Positions 44,616 to 53,182 of a stretch of DNA of 64,000 nucleotides are shown here, in pieces. The notes beneath the pieces are model-generated. The model made no database searches. It was not told the origin of the DNA and saw only the letters and a list, made by a program, of their open reading frames with translations. Within the stretch, counting starts at the first letter, position 1. Each line of letters starts with the position of its first letter. The stretch is from Mesorhizobium prunaredense (GTDB lineage: Bacteria; Pseudomonadota; Alphaproteobacteria; Rhizobiales; Rhizobiaceae). Location: positions 353,010-417,009 of the forward strand of contig NZ_FTPD01000023.1 of the NCBI RefSeq assembly GCF_900156895.1, in the 5' to 3' direction. The position numbers and the translations under genes are program-made.

Positions 44616-45509
44616 TCAGCCCAGTTTGGAGCCGTTGGCCGTAAGGTAGACGCCATAAAGCGAAGTCGTCGCGCAGATGAAGAGGCGGTTGCGGCGAACT
44701 CCGCCGAAAGTCACGTTCGCGACGGTCTCGGGAATGCGGATCTTGCCGATTAGCGTTCCGTCCGGATCGAAGCAGTGAACCCCATCGCCGGCGCTGGTCC
44801 AGACGCGGCCTTTCGTGTCGATCCGGAAGCCGTCGAAAAATCCACTGGCGCATTCGGCAAAGACGTCGCCGCCGCTCACCCTTCCTTGGTCGCCGGCGCG
44901 GAACTTCCGGATGTGGCGGGGTCCTCCATCCAGGTGCGTACCGCCCGTGTCGGCGACGTAGAGTAGTTTTTCGTCGGGGGAAAATGCAAGGCCGTTGGGC
45001 TTGACGAAGTCGTCGGCGACGCGGGCGACCGCGCCCGTCGCCGCATTGACCCGATAGACATGGCAGCCGCCGATCTCTTGCTCGCCGTAATCGCCCTCAT
45101 AGTCGTGCATGATGCCGTAGGGCGGATCCGTGAACCAGACCGCGCCGTCCGACGCAACCACGACGTCGTTCGGCGAGTTGAAGCGCCTGCCTTCGAACCG
45201 GTCGGCAACGATCGTGATCGCGCCGTCGAACTCCGTCCTTGTCACCCGTCGCGTCAGGTGCTCGCAGGTGACAAGCCGCCCCTGATTGTCGACCGTGTTT
45301 CCGTTGCCGTTATTGCAAGGCTGGCGAAACACCGAGACCGAGCCGTCGGTCTCATCCCAGCGCATCATCCGATTGTTCGGAATGTCGGACCAGATGAGGT
45401 AGCGACCCGGCCCGAACCATGCAGGGCCCTCCAGCCAGCGCCCGCCCGACCAAAGCCGCTCGATGCGCGCGTGCCCGACGAAGCAGGCGGCAAATCGCGG
45501 ATCGAGCAT
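44616..45509 (-). CDS. SMP-30/gluconolactonase-family lactonase
   Basis: 297 residues from ATG 45509 (an ATG at 45542 would add 11). A beta-propeller of the SMP-30 family: the metal ligand Glu in RWLEGPAWFG, the Asn in RFNSPNDVVVASDGAVWFTDPPYG, and the Asp in FFDGFRIDTKGRVWTSAGDG are all visible. It would open a sugar lactone to the acid, feeding gluconate- or idonate-type substrates to the pathway encoded downstream. It is divergent from the LacI regulator, sharing the region that holds operator O2. Confidence 0.87.
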   Translation of the reverse strand: MLDPRFAACFVGHARIERLWSGGRWLEGPAWFGPGRYLIWSDIPNNRMMRWDETDGSVSVFRQPCNNGNGNTVDNQGRLVTCEHLTRRVTRTEFDGAITIVADRFEGRRFNSPNDVVVASDGAVWFTDPPYGIMHDYEGDYGEQEIGGCHVYRVNAATGAVARVADDFVKPNGLAFSPDEKLLYVADTGGTHLDGGPRHIRKFRAGDQGRVSGGDVFAECASGFFDGFRIDTKGRVWTSAGDGVHCFDPDGTLIGKIRIPETVANVTFGGVRRNRLFICATTSLYGVYLTANGSKLG

Positions 45510-45646
45510 TTCGAAACCTGTACCCTCAATCTCTCCAAACACTGGGTCAAGTTCTCCTGGTTATTGGAGCGGCAACGGGCACTTGATCGGCGTGCATCGA
45601 TCTCGTGCGGCGGCATGCGAGGCGCGACGGCTGTTGCCAGCGCGGC

Positions 45647-45662
45647 ATGATAGCGATAACAT
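45647..45662. promoter_or_regulatory. LacI-type operator O2 (14 of 16 match)
   Basis: ATGATAGCGATAACAT differs from the perfect palindrome at two positions. On the plus strand TTGCCA (45634-45639) and TAACAT (45657-45662) stand 17 bases apart as a promoter for the regulator gene, with the operator overlapping the -10. This suggests weak autoregulation and control of the divergent lactonase. Confidence 0.65.
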
Positions 45663-45720
45663 ACATGTCGTAGCTTGATTTCCAAGGGGGCATGCATGAG
45701 GACAGGCGCGCGATGAATCC

Positions 45721-46815
45721 ATGGCACGCTCGGTCGTTAGCGTGCGTCCCGCAACCGGCTTGCGGAGCGTCATGATGCCCAAGGAACTGAACGCCAAATC
45801 TCCCGAGAACCAGGTTCCGACGATGCTCGACGTGGCGCGCCGGGCCGGCGTCTCGGCCATGACCGTTTCGCGGGCGCTCAAGAAGGACGGCCGCGTCTCG
45901 GATGCAACGCGTGAACGGATCCTGGCGGCAGTCAATGAGCTTGGCTATGTGCTCGACCAGTCCGCCGGAAGCCTGTCATCACGCAAGACCGGATTTGTGG
46001 CCGCGATCATTCCCTCGATCAACAATTCGAATTTTGCCGACACGGCTCGCGGCATCACCGACGAACTGGAGAATACGGGTCTTCAGCTTCTGCTCGGATA
46101 CACTGACTACACGGCGGAAAAGGAAGAAAAGCTGATCGAAGCGATGCTTCGCCGCCGTCCGGAGGGCATTATCCTGACCGGCGGCACACATACCGATCAT
46201 GCGCGGCGCATGTTGGAAAGCGCAGGCATTCCGGTGGTCGAAACGTGGGAATTGCCGCCGAAGCCGATCGATCAGGTCGTCGGCTTCTCAAACGAGGAAG
46301 CGATGGCGCTGCTCGTCAGGACATTGGCGAGAAAAGGCTACCGGAAATTCGGCTATATCGGCGGTACGACGTCGCGGGATACGCGCGGCAGCCAGCGGCG
46401 GGCCGGATTCGTCAAGGCGATCGAGGAACTCGGCCTGCCGCCCGGCCGCCTGGTTTCATTCGGCGTGCCTCCAATTTCGATCGAGCAGGGCGGACAGGCG
46501 GTCGTCGGCATGCTGGAGCGCTGGCCGGATACCGAGGTCGCGCTGTGCGTCTCGGATTTGTCGGCGTTTGGTGCGGTGATGGAGTGCAAGCGCCGGGGCA
46601 TCCGGATTCCGCAGGACATCGCGATCGCCGGCTTCGGCGATTTCGAAATTGCAGCTTACTGCCATCCGACACTCACGACGGTGAACGTGGACTGCTACGG
46701 CATCGGCAAACAGGCAGCACGCAAGCTGATCCAGTCGATCAAGGGCGAGGACAACGGCTTGTCCCAGGAAATTATCTTGACCAGCTACAGGGTGGTGGAG
46801 CGGGAAAGCGCCTAA
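45721..46815 (+). CDS. LacI-family transcriptional regulator (GntR-like)
   Basis: 364 residues from ATG 45721; ATG 45772 or 45775, with a GGAG nearby, may be the true start. The helix-turn-helix and hinge are TMLDVARRAGVSAMTVSRALKKDGRVSDATRERI, and the effector-binding domain is of periplasmic-binding-protein type, as in the gluconate repressor GntR and relatives. The ATGTTATCGATAACAT palindromes near it and its targets are of the usual form for LacI-family operators (central CG dyad). It probably represses the transport and catabolic units until a sugar acid or a phosphorylated intermediate binds. Confidence 0.9.
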   Translation: MARSVVSVRPATGLRSVMMPKELNAKSPENQVPTMLDVARRAGVSAMTVSRALKKDGRVSDATRERILAAVNELGYVLDQSAGSLSSRKTGFVAAIIPSINNSNFADTARGITDELENTGLQLLLGYTDYTAEKEEKLIEAMLRRRPEGIILTGGTHTDHARRMLESAGIPVVETWELPPKPIDQVVGFSNEEAMALLVRTLARKGYRKFGYIGGTTSRDTRGSQRRAGFVKAIEELGLPPGRLVSFGVPPISIEQGGQAVVGMLERWPDTEVALCVSDLSAFGAVMECKRRGIRIPQDIAIAGFGDFEIAAYCHPTLTTVNVDCYGIGKQAARKLIQSIKGEDNGLSQEIILTSYRVVERESA

Positions 46816-46847
46816 CGCTCAACCATTCCGGCGATAGAGGCCGCACC

Positions 46848-47267
46848 ATGGCGATGTTCCGCGAAACCGTAAGTCTGAGCCATGACGGCGCGCTGAAGGC
46901 GCTGAGCCCAGGCATGGCGTGAGCAAGCGAAATGGGTGTCCCGCAATGCTTCGTCGTGGTCGACGCCAGCGGCGAGACGATCGCCAGCCTGCGCATGGAC
47001 GGCGCCAGGTATTTGAGCATGCATACCGCGCAGGCAAAGGCGCGCACCGCGGCATCCATCAACGCCGCGACAGGCGCAATGTCATTCGAGGCAGGCGTCG
47101 CGGCGGCAATCGCATCGCGGGGCGGCGTGACCAGTCTTCCTGGCGGATTGCCCATCCGTTTCGAAAGCAGGCTTGCGGGCGCGATTGGCGTTGGATCGGG
47201 AAGCGGCGAGCAGGACATCGACGTCGCGCGCGCCGCCCTGGCAGCGATCGGCGCCGATATGCTGTGA
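46848..47267 (+). pseudogene. GlcG/HbpS-family (DUF336) gene with an in-frame stop
   Basis: ATG 46848 opens MAMFRETVSLSHDGALKAL, the usual first helix of the family, but a TGA at 46920-46922 interrupts the frame. The same frame continues with ASEMGVPQCFVVVDASGETIASLRMDGA and ends at 47267 after the conserved GGLPIRF and IGVGSGSGEQDIDVARAALAAI. A CGA to TGA transition would explain the stop. The downstream part could restart at ATG 46932 (111 residues) but would lack the first helix. Family members bind small ligands such as haem or are found with glycolate and sugar-acid catabolism. It follows the regulator by 32 bases. Confidence 0.72.
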
Positions 47268-47294
47268 GCGGGCTCGCTCCGGTAGCGCAGCCCT

Positions 47295-48326
47295 TCAGAA
47301 GGCGATCTGGACCTTCATCGACTTGTTGCGGTCGCCGGCGATCTCGAAGGCTGCGACGGCTTCCTCGAGCGGATAGACCCTTGTAAGCAGCGGTTTGACA
47401 TCCACCCGGCGGCGGTTGATCAGGTCGACGGCGAGCGCGAACTCGTCGTGGAAGCGGAACGTGCCGCGCATCTCGATTTCCTTCGCGACGACAAGATTTT
47501 GCGGGATCGCCAGGTCGCCGCCGAGCCCGAGCTGCATCAGCACGCCGCGCGGCCTTAGAACCTCAAGACCGGCGCGAACGGCGCGCTCGTTGCCCGACGC
47601 CTCAAACATCACGTCGAAATATCCCTTTTCGGCGTTGTAGGCCGCCAGCTTGTCGGCGTCGGTCGCGACATTGATCGTGCGATCGGCGCCGATTTCCGCG
47701 GCTGTTTTCAAAACGCCGGCCATCACATCGGTTGCGACGATTTCCCGTGCCCCGTGCGCGCGGGCGGCGATGATGCAGAGCGCCCCGATCGGCCCGCAGC
47801 CCGTGACGAGAACCCGCTTGCCCAACAGCGAACCCGCCCGATTGACGGCGTGCAGTGTAACCGCGAACGGCTCGGCGAAGGCCGCCTCGTTGATCGCGAC
47901 GTGGTCTGCTATCCGGTGGCACTGCGAGGCTTCGGCGACCAGCCGTTGGCGGAATGCTCCCTGGATATGCGGCATCGGCATGGCGCTGCCGTAAAAGCGC
48001 ATGTTGAGGCATTGGTTCTGCTGACCCTTCAGGCAATAGCGGCAGGCATTGCACGGCCGGCTCGGCGAGACCGCAACCCGATCGCCTGTCTCGAGGCAGG
48101 AAACCCCCTCCCCGACCGCCCTGATCGTGCCAGCGACTTCGTGGCCGAGGATCATCGGTTCGCGCAGCCGGATCGCGCCGAAGCCGCCGTGGTTGTAGTA
48201 ATGCAGGTCGGAGCCGCAGATGCCGCCGGCCTCAATGGCGATGTCGACCTGTCCGGGTTCGAGCGCGCCGGGGTCGGTTTCTTCGATCCGCAGATCCCTT
48301 GCGGCATGAATGACGAGCGACTTCAT
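47295..48326 (-). CDS. idnD: Zinc-dependent L-idonate 5-dehydrogenase-like alcohol dehydrogenase
   Basis: 343 residues, medium-chain dehydrogenase. The catalytic zinc site is in GGICGSDLHYYNHGG and GHEVAG, the structural zinc Cys cluster in CNACRYCLKGQQNQC, and the NAD(P) motif in VTGCGPIGALC. Substrate assignment follows similarity to L-idonate 5-dehydrogenases and the neighbours: a 5-ketogluconate reductase and gluconokinase on the opposite strand. It would oxidise L-idonate to 5-keto-D-gluconate. It is the second gene after the 2-hydroxyacid dehydrogenase, 11 bases downstream. It converges with the GlcG-like gene. Confidence 0.85.
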   Translation of the reverse strand: MKSLVIHAARDLRIEETDPGALEPGQVDIAIEAGGICGSDLHYYNHGGFGAIRLREPMILGHEVAGTIRAVGEGVSCLETGDRVAVSPSRPCNACRYCLKGQQNQCLNMRFYGSAMPMPHIQGAFRQRLVAEASQCHRIADHVAINEAAFAEPFAVTLHAVNRAGSLLGKRVLVTGCGPIGALCIIAARAHGAREIVATDVMAGVLKTAAEIGADRTINVATDADKLAAYNAEKGYFDVMFEASGNERAVRAGLEVLRPRGVLMQLGLGGDLAIPQNLVVAKEIEMRGTFRFHDEFALAVDLINRRRVDVKPLLTRVYPLEEAVAAFEIAGDRNKSMKVQIAF

Positions 48327-48337
48327 GGACGCGCCTC

Positions 48338-49273
48338 CTAAACGACCGGCGTCAGCAGGGCCTGCCCGCTGAAATGGGCGTCGAGATTGTCGCGCACGAG
48401 CTTGCCCATCGCCTTTCTTGTTTCGACCGTGCCGCTGGCGTGATGCGGCTGCAGCACGACATTGCCGAGCTTCAGGAAACGCTCGTCGATCGCCGGCTCG
48501 TTCCAGAAGACGTCAAGCCCCGCTCCCTTGATTGTTTTCGATTCCAGCGCTGCGAGCAGCGCCGTTTCGTCGACCGTGCTGCCACGCGAGATGTTGACGA
48601 GAATGCCGTCAGGACCGAGCGCTTCAAGGACGGAGGCGTTGATGATGTTTTTTGTGCTTTCGCCTCCGGCGAGCGTTACGATCAGGAATTCGCTGTCGCG
48701 CGCCAAGTCCACGAGGTCGCCGACATAGGCGTAAGGCAGGTCGCCGCGCCTGTTGATGTCGTAGTAGGAGATGGCACAATCGAAGGCGGCCGCGCGCTTT
48801 GCCACCGCGGCGCCGACCCGGCCCATGCCGACAATGCCGAGCTTTTTGCCGCAGACGCGGGTAACGAGTTGCATATTGCCCTTGGTCCAGCTTCCGTTCC
48901 GCACATAGGCATCCGCCTGAGGGATATTGCGCGCCACTGCCAGCAGCAGACCGATGCCGATGTCGGCGACGTCTTCGGTAAGCACATCCGGCGTGTTGGT
49001 GACCCGGATCCCGTTCGCCCTGGCGTGGCCGAGGTCTATCGCGTCGGTCCCCACTCCGTAGCAACAAACGATCTCCAGCTTAGGCAGCCTTGCCATGAGC
49101 GCGGCGCTCGCACCCAGTTCGCCGCGGGTTGCGATGGCGCGGATGGCGTCGGCCTTTCCGGTGAGCAGCGCGTCCTTGTCCGTCGCCTCCCAGAGCTTAT
49201 GCGTCCTGTATTTTGCTTCCAGGTCTTCCATGTCCCAGGCGGGGTAGGGGCCTATCATCAGGATGTCGGTCAC
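48338..49273 (-). CDS. D-isomer-specific 2-hydroxyacid dehydrogenase
   Basis: 311 residues. NAD-binding GIVGMGRVGAAVAKRA is near residue 147, and the catalytic Arg, Glu and His are in ISRGST, GAGLDVFWNEP and LQPHHASGT. The family reduces 2-keto acids such as glyoxylate, hydroxypyruvate or 2-ketogluconate; the last fits this sugar-acid cluster best (inference, compare GhrB). It is transcribed away from operator O3, with TTGACA at 49333-49338 on this strand. Confidence 0.9.
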   Translation of the reverse strand: MTDILMIGPYPAWDMEDLEAKYRTHKLWEATDKDALLTGKADAIRAIATRGELGASAALMARLPKLEIVCCYGVGTDAIDLGHARANGIRVTNTPDVLTEDVADIGIGLLLAVARNIPQADAYVRNGSWTKGNMQLVTRVCGKKLGIVGMGRVGAAVAKRAAAFDCAISYYDINRRGDLPYAYVGDLVDLARDSEFLIVTLAGGESTKNIINASVLEALGPDGILVNISRGSTVDETALLAALESKTIKGAGLDVFWNEPAIDERFLKLGNVVLQPHHASGTVETRKAMGKLVRDNLDAHFSGQALLTPVV

Positions 49274-49307
49274 CAGCTGGTCTCCTCCGAATTTTCACCT
49301 TTCCTAT

Positions 49308-49338
49308 TGACTATGTTATCGATAACATTCATGTCAAT
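49308..49338. promoter_or_regulatory. Divergent promoter region with LacI-type operator O3
   Basis: The perfect palindrome ATGTTATCGATAACAT lies at 49314-49329. It is flanked by TTGACT (49308-49313) on the plus strand and TTGACA (49333-49338) on the minus strand, so the whole block is nearly symmetrical. It would control both idnD with its 2-hydroxyacid dehydrogenase partner and the plus-strand idnO-gluconokinase unit. Confidence 0.85.
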
Positions 49339-49391
49339 AGGGTAGAAAGGCGGAGCAAGAAAATCGTTTCGCCTGGAATCGGGAGGTTGGA

Positions 49392-50156
49392 GTGAGTTCG
49401 CTCTTCGATTTGACTGGGCTTCGAGCCCTGATTACCGGATCGAGCCAGGGCATCGGCCTGGCGCTGGCCGAGGGTCTGGCGCGTCATGGCGCGAAGATCG
49501 TACTCAACGGCCGCAACGCCGACAAAGTTATGGAGGCGGCTGGAACGCTTGCCGCGAAGGGCTTCAAAGCCGATGGCGCGGTGTTCGACGTCACTTCAGC
49601 AGAGGCTGCCGCAAAGGGCGTCGCCGATATCGAGGCAAATTCTGGGCCGATCGATATTCTCGTGAACAATGCTGGCATGCAGTTTCGCGCGCCGCTCGAG
49701 GATTTTCCGGCCGACAAGTGGGATGAACTCCTGCGCACCAACATTTCGAGCGTCTTTTATGTCGGTCAGGCGGTGGCCCGGCACATGATCCCACGCCAGA
49801 AAGGCAAGATCATCAACATCGCCTCAGTGCAGAGCGAATTGGCCCGGACCAACATCGCGCCGTATACCGCTACCAAGGGCGCCGTGCGCAATCTGACCCG
49901 CGGCATGTGCGCGGACTGGGCCAAACATGGCCTGCAGATCAACGCGATCGCGCCCGGCTATTTCAAGACGCCGCTCAATCAGGCGCTGGTCGAAAATCCG
50001 GAGTTCTCGGCCTGGTTGGCCAACCGCACTCCAGCGGGACGGTGGGGCAATGTCGACGAACTGGTTGGCGCGGCGGTCTTCCTCGCCGGCCCGGCTTCGT
50101 CCTTCGTCAACGGTCATACGCTTTATGTCGACGGCGGCATCACGACCTGCCTCTGA
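49392..50156 (+). CDS. idnO: SDR-family gluconate 5-dehydrogenase (5-ketogluconate reductase)
   Basis: 254 residues from GTG 49392, preceded by GGGAGG. Cofactor motif ITGSSQGIGLALAEGL, the NNAG motif in ILVNNAGMQ, and the catalytic Ser, Tyr and Lys in NIASVQSELARTNIAPYTATKGAV. It would interconvert 5-keto-D-gluconate and D-gluconate, the second step of L-idonate breakdown. It overlaps the gluconokinase start by 32 bases. Confidence 0.88.
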   Translation: MSSLFDLTGLRALITGSSQGIGLALAEGLARHGAKIVLNGRNADKVMEAAGTLAAKGFKADGAVFDVTSAEAAAKGVADIEANSGPIDILVNNAGMQFRAPLEDFPADKWDELLRTNISSVFYVGQAVARHMIPRQKGKIINIASVQSELARTNIAPYTATKGAVRNLTRGMCADWAKHGLQINAIAPGYFKTPLNQALVENPEFSAWLANRTPAGRWGNVDELVGAAVFLAGPASSFVNGHTLYVDGGITTCL

Positions 50157-50691
50157 GCCGGCCCTCATCGTGGTGATGGGCGTCAGCGGCTGTGGCAAGA
50201 CTAGCATTGGCGAGGGCATCGCCGCGCGCCTGGGCATCGGTTTTGTCGAGGGCGACGTGCTGCATCCCATCCAGAACGTCGAGAAGATGTCGGCCGGCGT
50301 TCCGCTTGACGACGCCGATCGCTGGCCTTGGCTGGACCTTGTCGGCAGGGCGTTGCGTACGGCACAAGGTGATGGCCTTGTCGTCACCTGCTCGGCACTC
50401 AAGAAAGCTTATCGGGATCGCCTTCGCCAGGCGGCCGGAGGCGATCTGGTTTTCGTGTTCCTGGAAGGATCGCACCAATTGCTGCGGCAACGGATCGGCG
50501 AGCGGCGCGGCCACTTCATGCCACCCTCGCTGCTGGACAGCCAATTCGCGACGCTGGAAGATCCCACGGCCGAGCAGGGCGTGGTCACGGTCAACATCGC
50601 CGCGACGGTAGACGCGATCATAGACGCCGCGTGTGCACGGCTGGCGGAGATGGGGATCGGGGTGCAGATTCAGCAAATGAAGGGAATTTGA
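50125..50691 (+). CDS. Gluconokinase (GntK/IdnK type)
   Basis: 188 residues from ATG 50125, which lies inside the end of idnO; an internal ATG at VVMGVSG is a shorter option. P-loop VMGVSGCGKTS, the GDVLHPIQNVEKMSAGVPLDDADRWPWL segment unique to gluconokinases, and VTCSALKKAYRDRLR. It phosphorylates D-gluconate to 6-phosphogluconate, which enters the pentose phosphate or Entner-Doudoroff pathway. It completes the idnD-idnO-kinase route. Confidence 0.93.
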   Translation: MSTAASRPASEPALIVVMGVSGCGKTSIGEGIAARLGIGFVEGDVLHPIQNVEKMSAGVPLDDADRWPWLDLVGRALRTAQGDGLVVTCSALKKAYRDRLRQAAGGDLVFVFLEGSHQLLRQRIGERRGHFMPPSLLDSQFATLEDPTAEQGVVTVNIAATVDAIIDAACARLAEMGIGVQIQQMKGI

Positions 50692-50694
50692 GAT

Positions 50695-51585
50695 ATGTCG
50701 CAAGCCCCAGCAAAAATCGCCGTCATCGGCGCCGGCATCATGGGCTCGGCGATCGCGTCCCGGCTTCTCGAGGCCGGGCAGGCGGTGACGGTGTTCGATC
50801 TCGACAGCGCCAAGGTATCCGCTCTTGCCGGTAAAGGCGCAGGATCCGCCGCCTCCGTTGCCGCCGCGACGCAGGCAAGCGATTTCGTCATCCTCAGCCT
50901 CAACCACGCCAACATAGTGCGTGCCGCGGTCTTCGGCACCGAGGGCGTCGCTGAAGCAGCCGGACCCGGGAAGATCCTCATCGACATGTCGTCTATCGAT
51001 CCGGTCGATACTGCACAAATGTCGAAAAAACTTGCCGACGAAACCGGCATGAAGTGGGTGGACTGTCCGCTTTCGGGCGGCGCACCCGGCGCGCTTGCGG
51101 GCCGCCTGACGGTTATGGCCGGCGGCGACAAGGCCGATTTCGAGCGCGCCCGAACCGTCATGCAGCATCTTTGCGCGAACTACACGCTGATGGGCCCGAG
51201 CGGCGCCGGCCAGACGACCAAGCTGATCAACCAACTCTTTTGCGCCGTGCTGTTCCAGGCGGTCGCGGAAGCCGTGAAACTGGCCGAAGCCGGAGGTGTC
51301 GATGCAGCAGCAATTCCCGCTGCGCTCGCCGGCGGTCGCGCCGATTCCAACATCATGCAGGAGTTCATGACAAAATTCGCCGCGCGCGATTTTTCGCCGA
51401 CCGGCCGGATCGACAACATGCTGAAGGATCTCGATTCCCTCCAGGCGTTCGCGCTGAAGACGAAGACTCCGCTGCCGATGACCGGGCAGGTCGTCGAAAT
51501 CCATCGCCTGCTTTGCGTGGCCGGTCTCGGAGCCCGCGATTCCGCCGAAATGATGCGCCTGCTCGACGGCATGCGCCAGGACTGA
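50695..51585 (+). CDS. 3-hydroxyisobutyrate-dehydrogenase-family oxidoreductase
   Basis: 296 residues. NAD(P)-binding VIGAGIMGSAIASRLLEAG at the N-terminus, the substrate-binding loop DCPLSGGAPGALAGRLTVMAGG, and the catalytic Lys in GAGQTTKLINQL. The beta-hydroxyacid dehydrogenase family acts on compounds such as tartronate semialdehyde, 3-hydroxyisobutyrate or sugar-acid derivatives. It starts three bases after the gluconokinase stop, so it is part of the same operon and probably handles a related hydroxyacid. Confidence 0.88.
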   Translation: MSQAPAKIAVIGAGIMGSAIASRLLEAGQAVTVFDLDSAKVSALAGKGAGSAASVAAATQASDFVILSLNHANIVRAAVFGTEGVAEAAGPGKILIDMSSIDPVDTAQMSKKLADETGMKWVDCPLSGGAPGALAGRLTVMAGGDKADFERARTVMQHLCANYTLMGPSGAGQTTKLINQLFCAVLFQAVAEAVKLAEAGGVDAAAIPAALAGGRADSNIMQEFMTKFAARDFSPTGRIDNMLKDLDSLQAFALKTKTPLPMTGQVVEIHRLLCVAGLGARDSAEMMRLLDGMRQD

Positions 51586-51608
51586 CGCACGATTTCCGCG
51601 GGCGGCGC

Positions 51609-51638
51609 TTGACTATCCGGATATGTTATCGATAACAT
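51609..51638 (+). promoter_or_regulatory. Promoter with LacI-type operator O4 of the sugar ABC operon
   Basis: Perfect ATGTTATCGATAACAT at 51623-51638. TTGACT (51609-51614) and TAACAT (51633-51638) stand 18 bases apart, with the operator covering the -10. A GGAGG and GTG start of the ATPase gene follow about 20-30 bases later. Confidence 0.82.
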
Positions 51639-51667
51639 GGATCCTATTAGCTTTGGGAGGAGCGTGC

Positions 51668-53164
51668 GTGTTCGGGAACAAGCTGGTCGAGTTTCAGTCG
51701 ATTACCAAGGAGTTCGGCGGTACGCGCGCGCTTTCCGACGTATCGCTCGATCTGCATGAGGGCGAAATTCTCGCCCTGCTCGGAGAGAACGGCGCCGGCA
51801 AATCGACGCTCATCAAGACGCTCGCCGGCATCCACCGGCCGGATGGCGGACGCATTCTGTTTCGCGGCGAGCCCAATCAGCATCGGCCTCCGCGTCTTAA
51901 CCAGCGCCAGCAGGTCGCCTTCATCCACCAGGACCTCGGCCTGATCGAATGGATGTCCGTCGGCGAGAATGTCGGGCTGGCTCAGGGGTTTTCGCTCCGC
52001 TCGGGCCTTATCGACTGGCGCGCGACGGAACAGCGGGCCCAGGCCGCGCTCAGCCTCGTCGGCTGCGATTTCGATCCGACGACCCGGGTCCAGGATCTCA
52101 CCCGGACGGAAAAGTCGCTCGTCGCGATCGCCCGAGCGCTGGCAACCGAAGCCGATGTGCTCGTGCTCGACGAGCCGACGGCGAGCCTTCCCGCCGACGA
52201 GGTCGACCGATTGTTCGACGCGCTTCGTCCCCTGAAACAGCGCGGCGTCGGCATGATCTATGTTTCGCATCGACTCGACGAGATTTTCCGCATCGCAGAC
52301 AGGGTAGCCGTACTGCGGGACGGGAAGCTGGTCGGCCAGAAGAAGGTAGCGGAGACAAGGCCGGACGAACTGGTGGAAATGATCGTCGGGCGACCGGCGA
52401 ACCAGATCTTTGCCAAGGCGGCCACCAAGGCGGGCGCGACGATCTGCGCGGTGCGCGACCTGGTTTGCGCGGGCGCCGGGCCGGTTTCCTTCGACGTCCG
52501 CCGGGGTGAAATGCTCGGCCTTGTCGGGCTGCGCGGCGCCGGGCAGGAACTCATCGGGCGGGCGCTCTTCGGCTGCACAACTTTTGCGGGCGAGATTTCC
52601 ATCGGCGGCAAAACGCCTGATCTCTCCAGTCCCATTGCGGCGATGCAAGCCGGAGTCGGTCTCATCGCCCGCGATCGCACCGAGGAGTCGATCGCGGCTG
52701 CACTCTCAATCCGCGAAAACATTTTTATAAATCCGGGCGCGGCCAGGCGCAGCCTGTTTTCCTTTCTCGCGGGCCACAAGGAGGCGGCACTTGCTCGGGC
52801 GATCGGCGACACGGTCGGCCTTAGGCCCAACGATCCGGACCTGCCGATCGAGGCGCTGTCCGGCGGCAACCAGCAGAAGGTCGTCGTCGGCCGTTGGCTT
52901 CATACCGGCCGCAAGCTGCTCATCGCCGAAGACCCAACCGCCGGCGTCGATGTCGGCGCGAAGGCCGAGATTTACCGGCTGATCGGGCGGGCCCTCGAAG
53001 CTGGATTGGGCGTCGTCGTTGTTTCGACCGACTTCGAGGAGATCGCCCATATCTGCCACAGGGCGCTGGTCTTTTCCCGCGGGCAGATCGTTCGCGAGCT
53101 CGCCGGCGATGAACTCACGACATCCGCCGTGATCACCGCCGCATCGGCATCCGAAGCCGCCTGA
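51668..53164 (+). CDS. Ribose-type sugar ABC transporter ATPase (two domains)
   Basis: 498 residues from GTG 51668, which has GGGAGGAG seven bases upstream; an ATG at 51623 lies in the operator and is unlikely. The first ATPase domain has GENGAGKSTLIKTLAG, signature LTRTEKSLVAIARAL and LVLDEPTASLP. The second has the usual RbsA-like degenerate Walker A GLRGAGQEL and a good signature LSGGNQQKVVVGRWL. It energises the permease and binding protein that follow. Confidence 0.92.
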   Translation: MFGNKLVEFQSITKEFGGTRALSDVSLDLHEGEILALLGENGAGKSTLIKTLAGIHRPDGGRILFRGEPNQHRPPRLNQRQQVAFIHQDLGLIEWMSVGENVGLAQGFSLRSGLIDWRATEQRAQAALSLVGCDFDPTTRVQDLTRTEKSLVAIARALATEADVLVLDEPTASLPADEVDRLFDALRPLKQRGVGMIYVSHRLDEIFRIADRVAVLRDGKLVGQKKVAETRPDELVEMIVGRPANQIFAKAATKAGATICAVRDLVCAGAGPVSFDVRRGEMLGLVGLRGAGQELIGRALFGCTTFAGEISIGGKTPDLSSPIAAMQAGVGLIARDRTEESIAAALSIRENIFINPGAARRSLFSFLAGHKEAALARAIGDTVGLRPNDPDLPIEALSGGNQQKVVVGRWLHTGRKLLIAEDPTAGVDVGAKAEIYRLIGRALEAGLGVVVVSTDFEEIAHICHRALVFSRGQIVRELAGDELTTSAVITAASASEAA

Positions 53165-53182
53165 CCGACCTGGAGCAAGACC

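Noticed and set aside
46920..46922. TGA read as selenocysteine
   Set aside because: No SECIS-like hairpin is apparent, and the family has no conserved Cys at this position; a nonsense mutation is simpler.
51623..51667. ATG at 51623 as start of the sugar ABC ATPase
   Set aside because: It lies within the operator and lacks a ribosome-binding site; GTG 51668 has GGGAGGAG upstream and matches the usual N-terminus.
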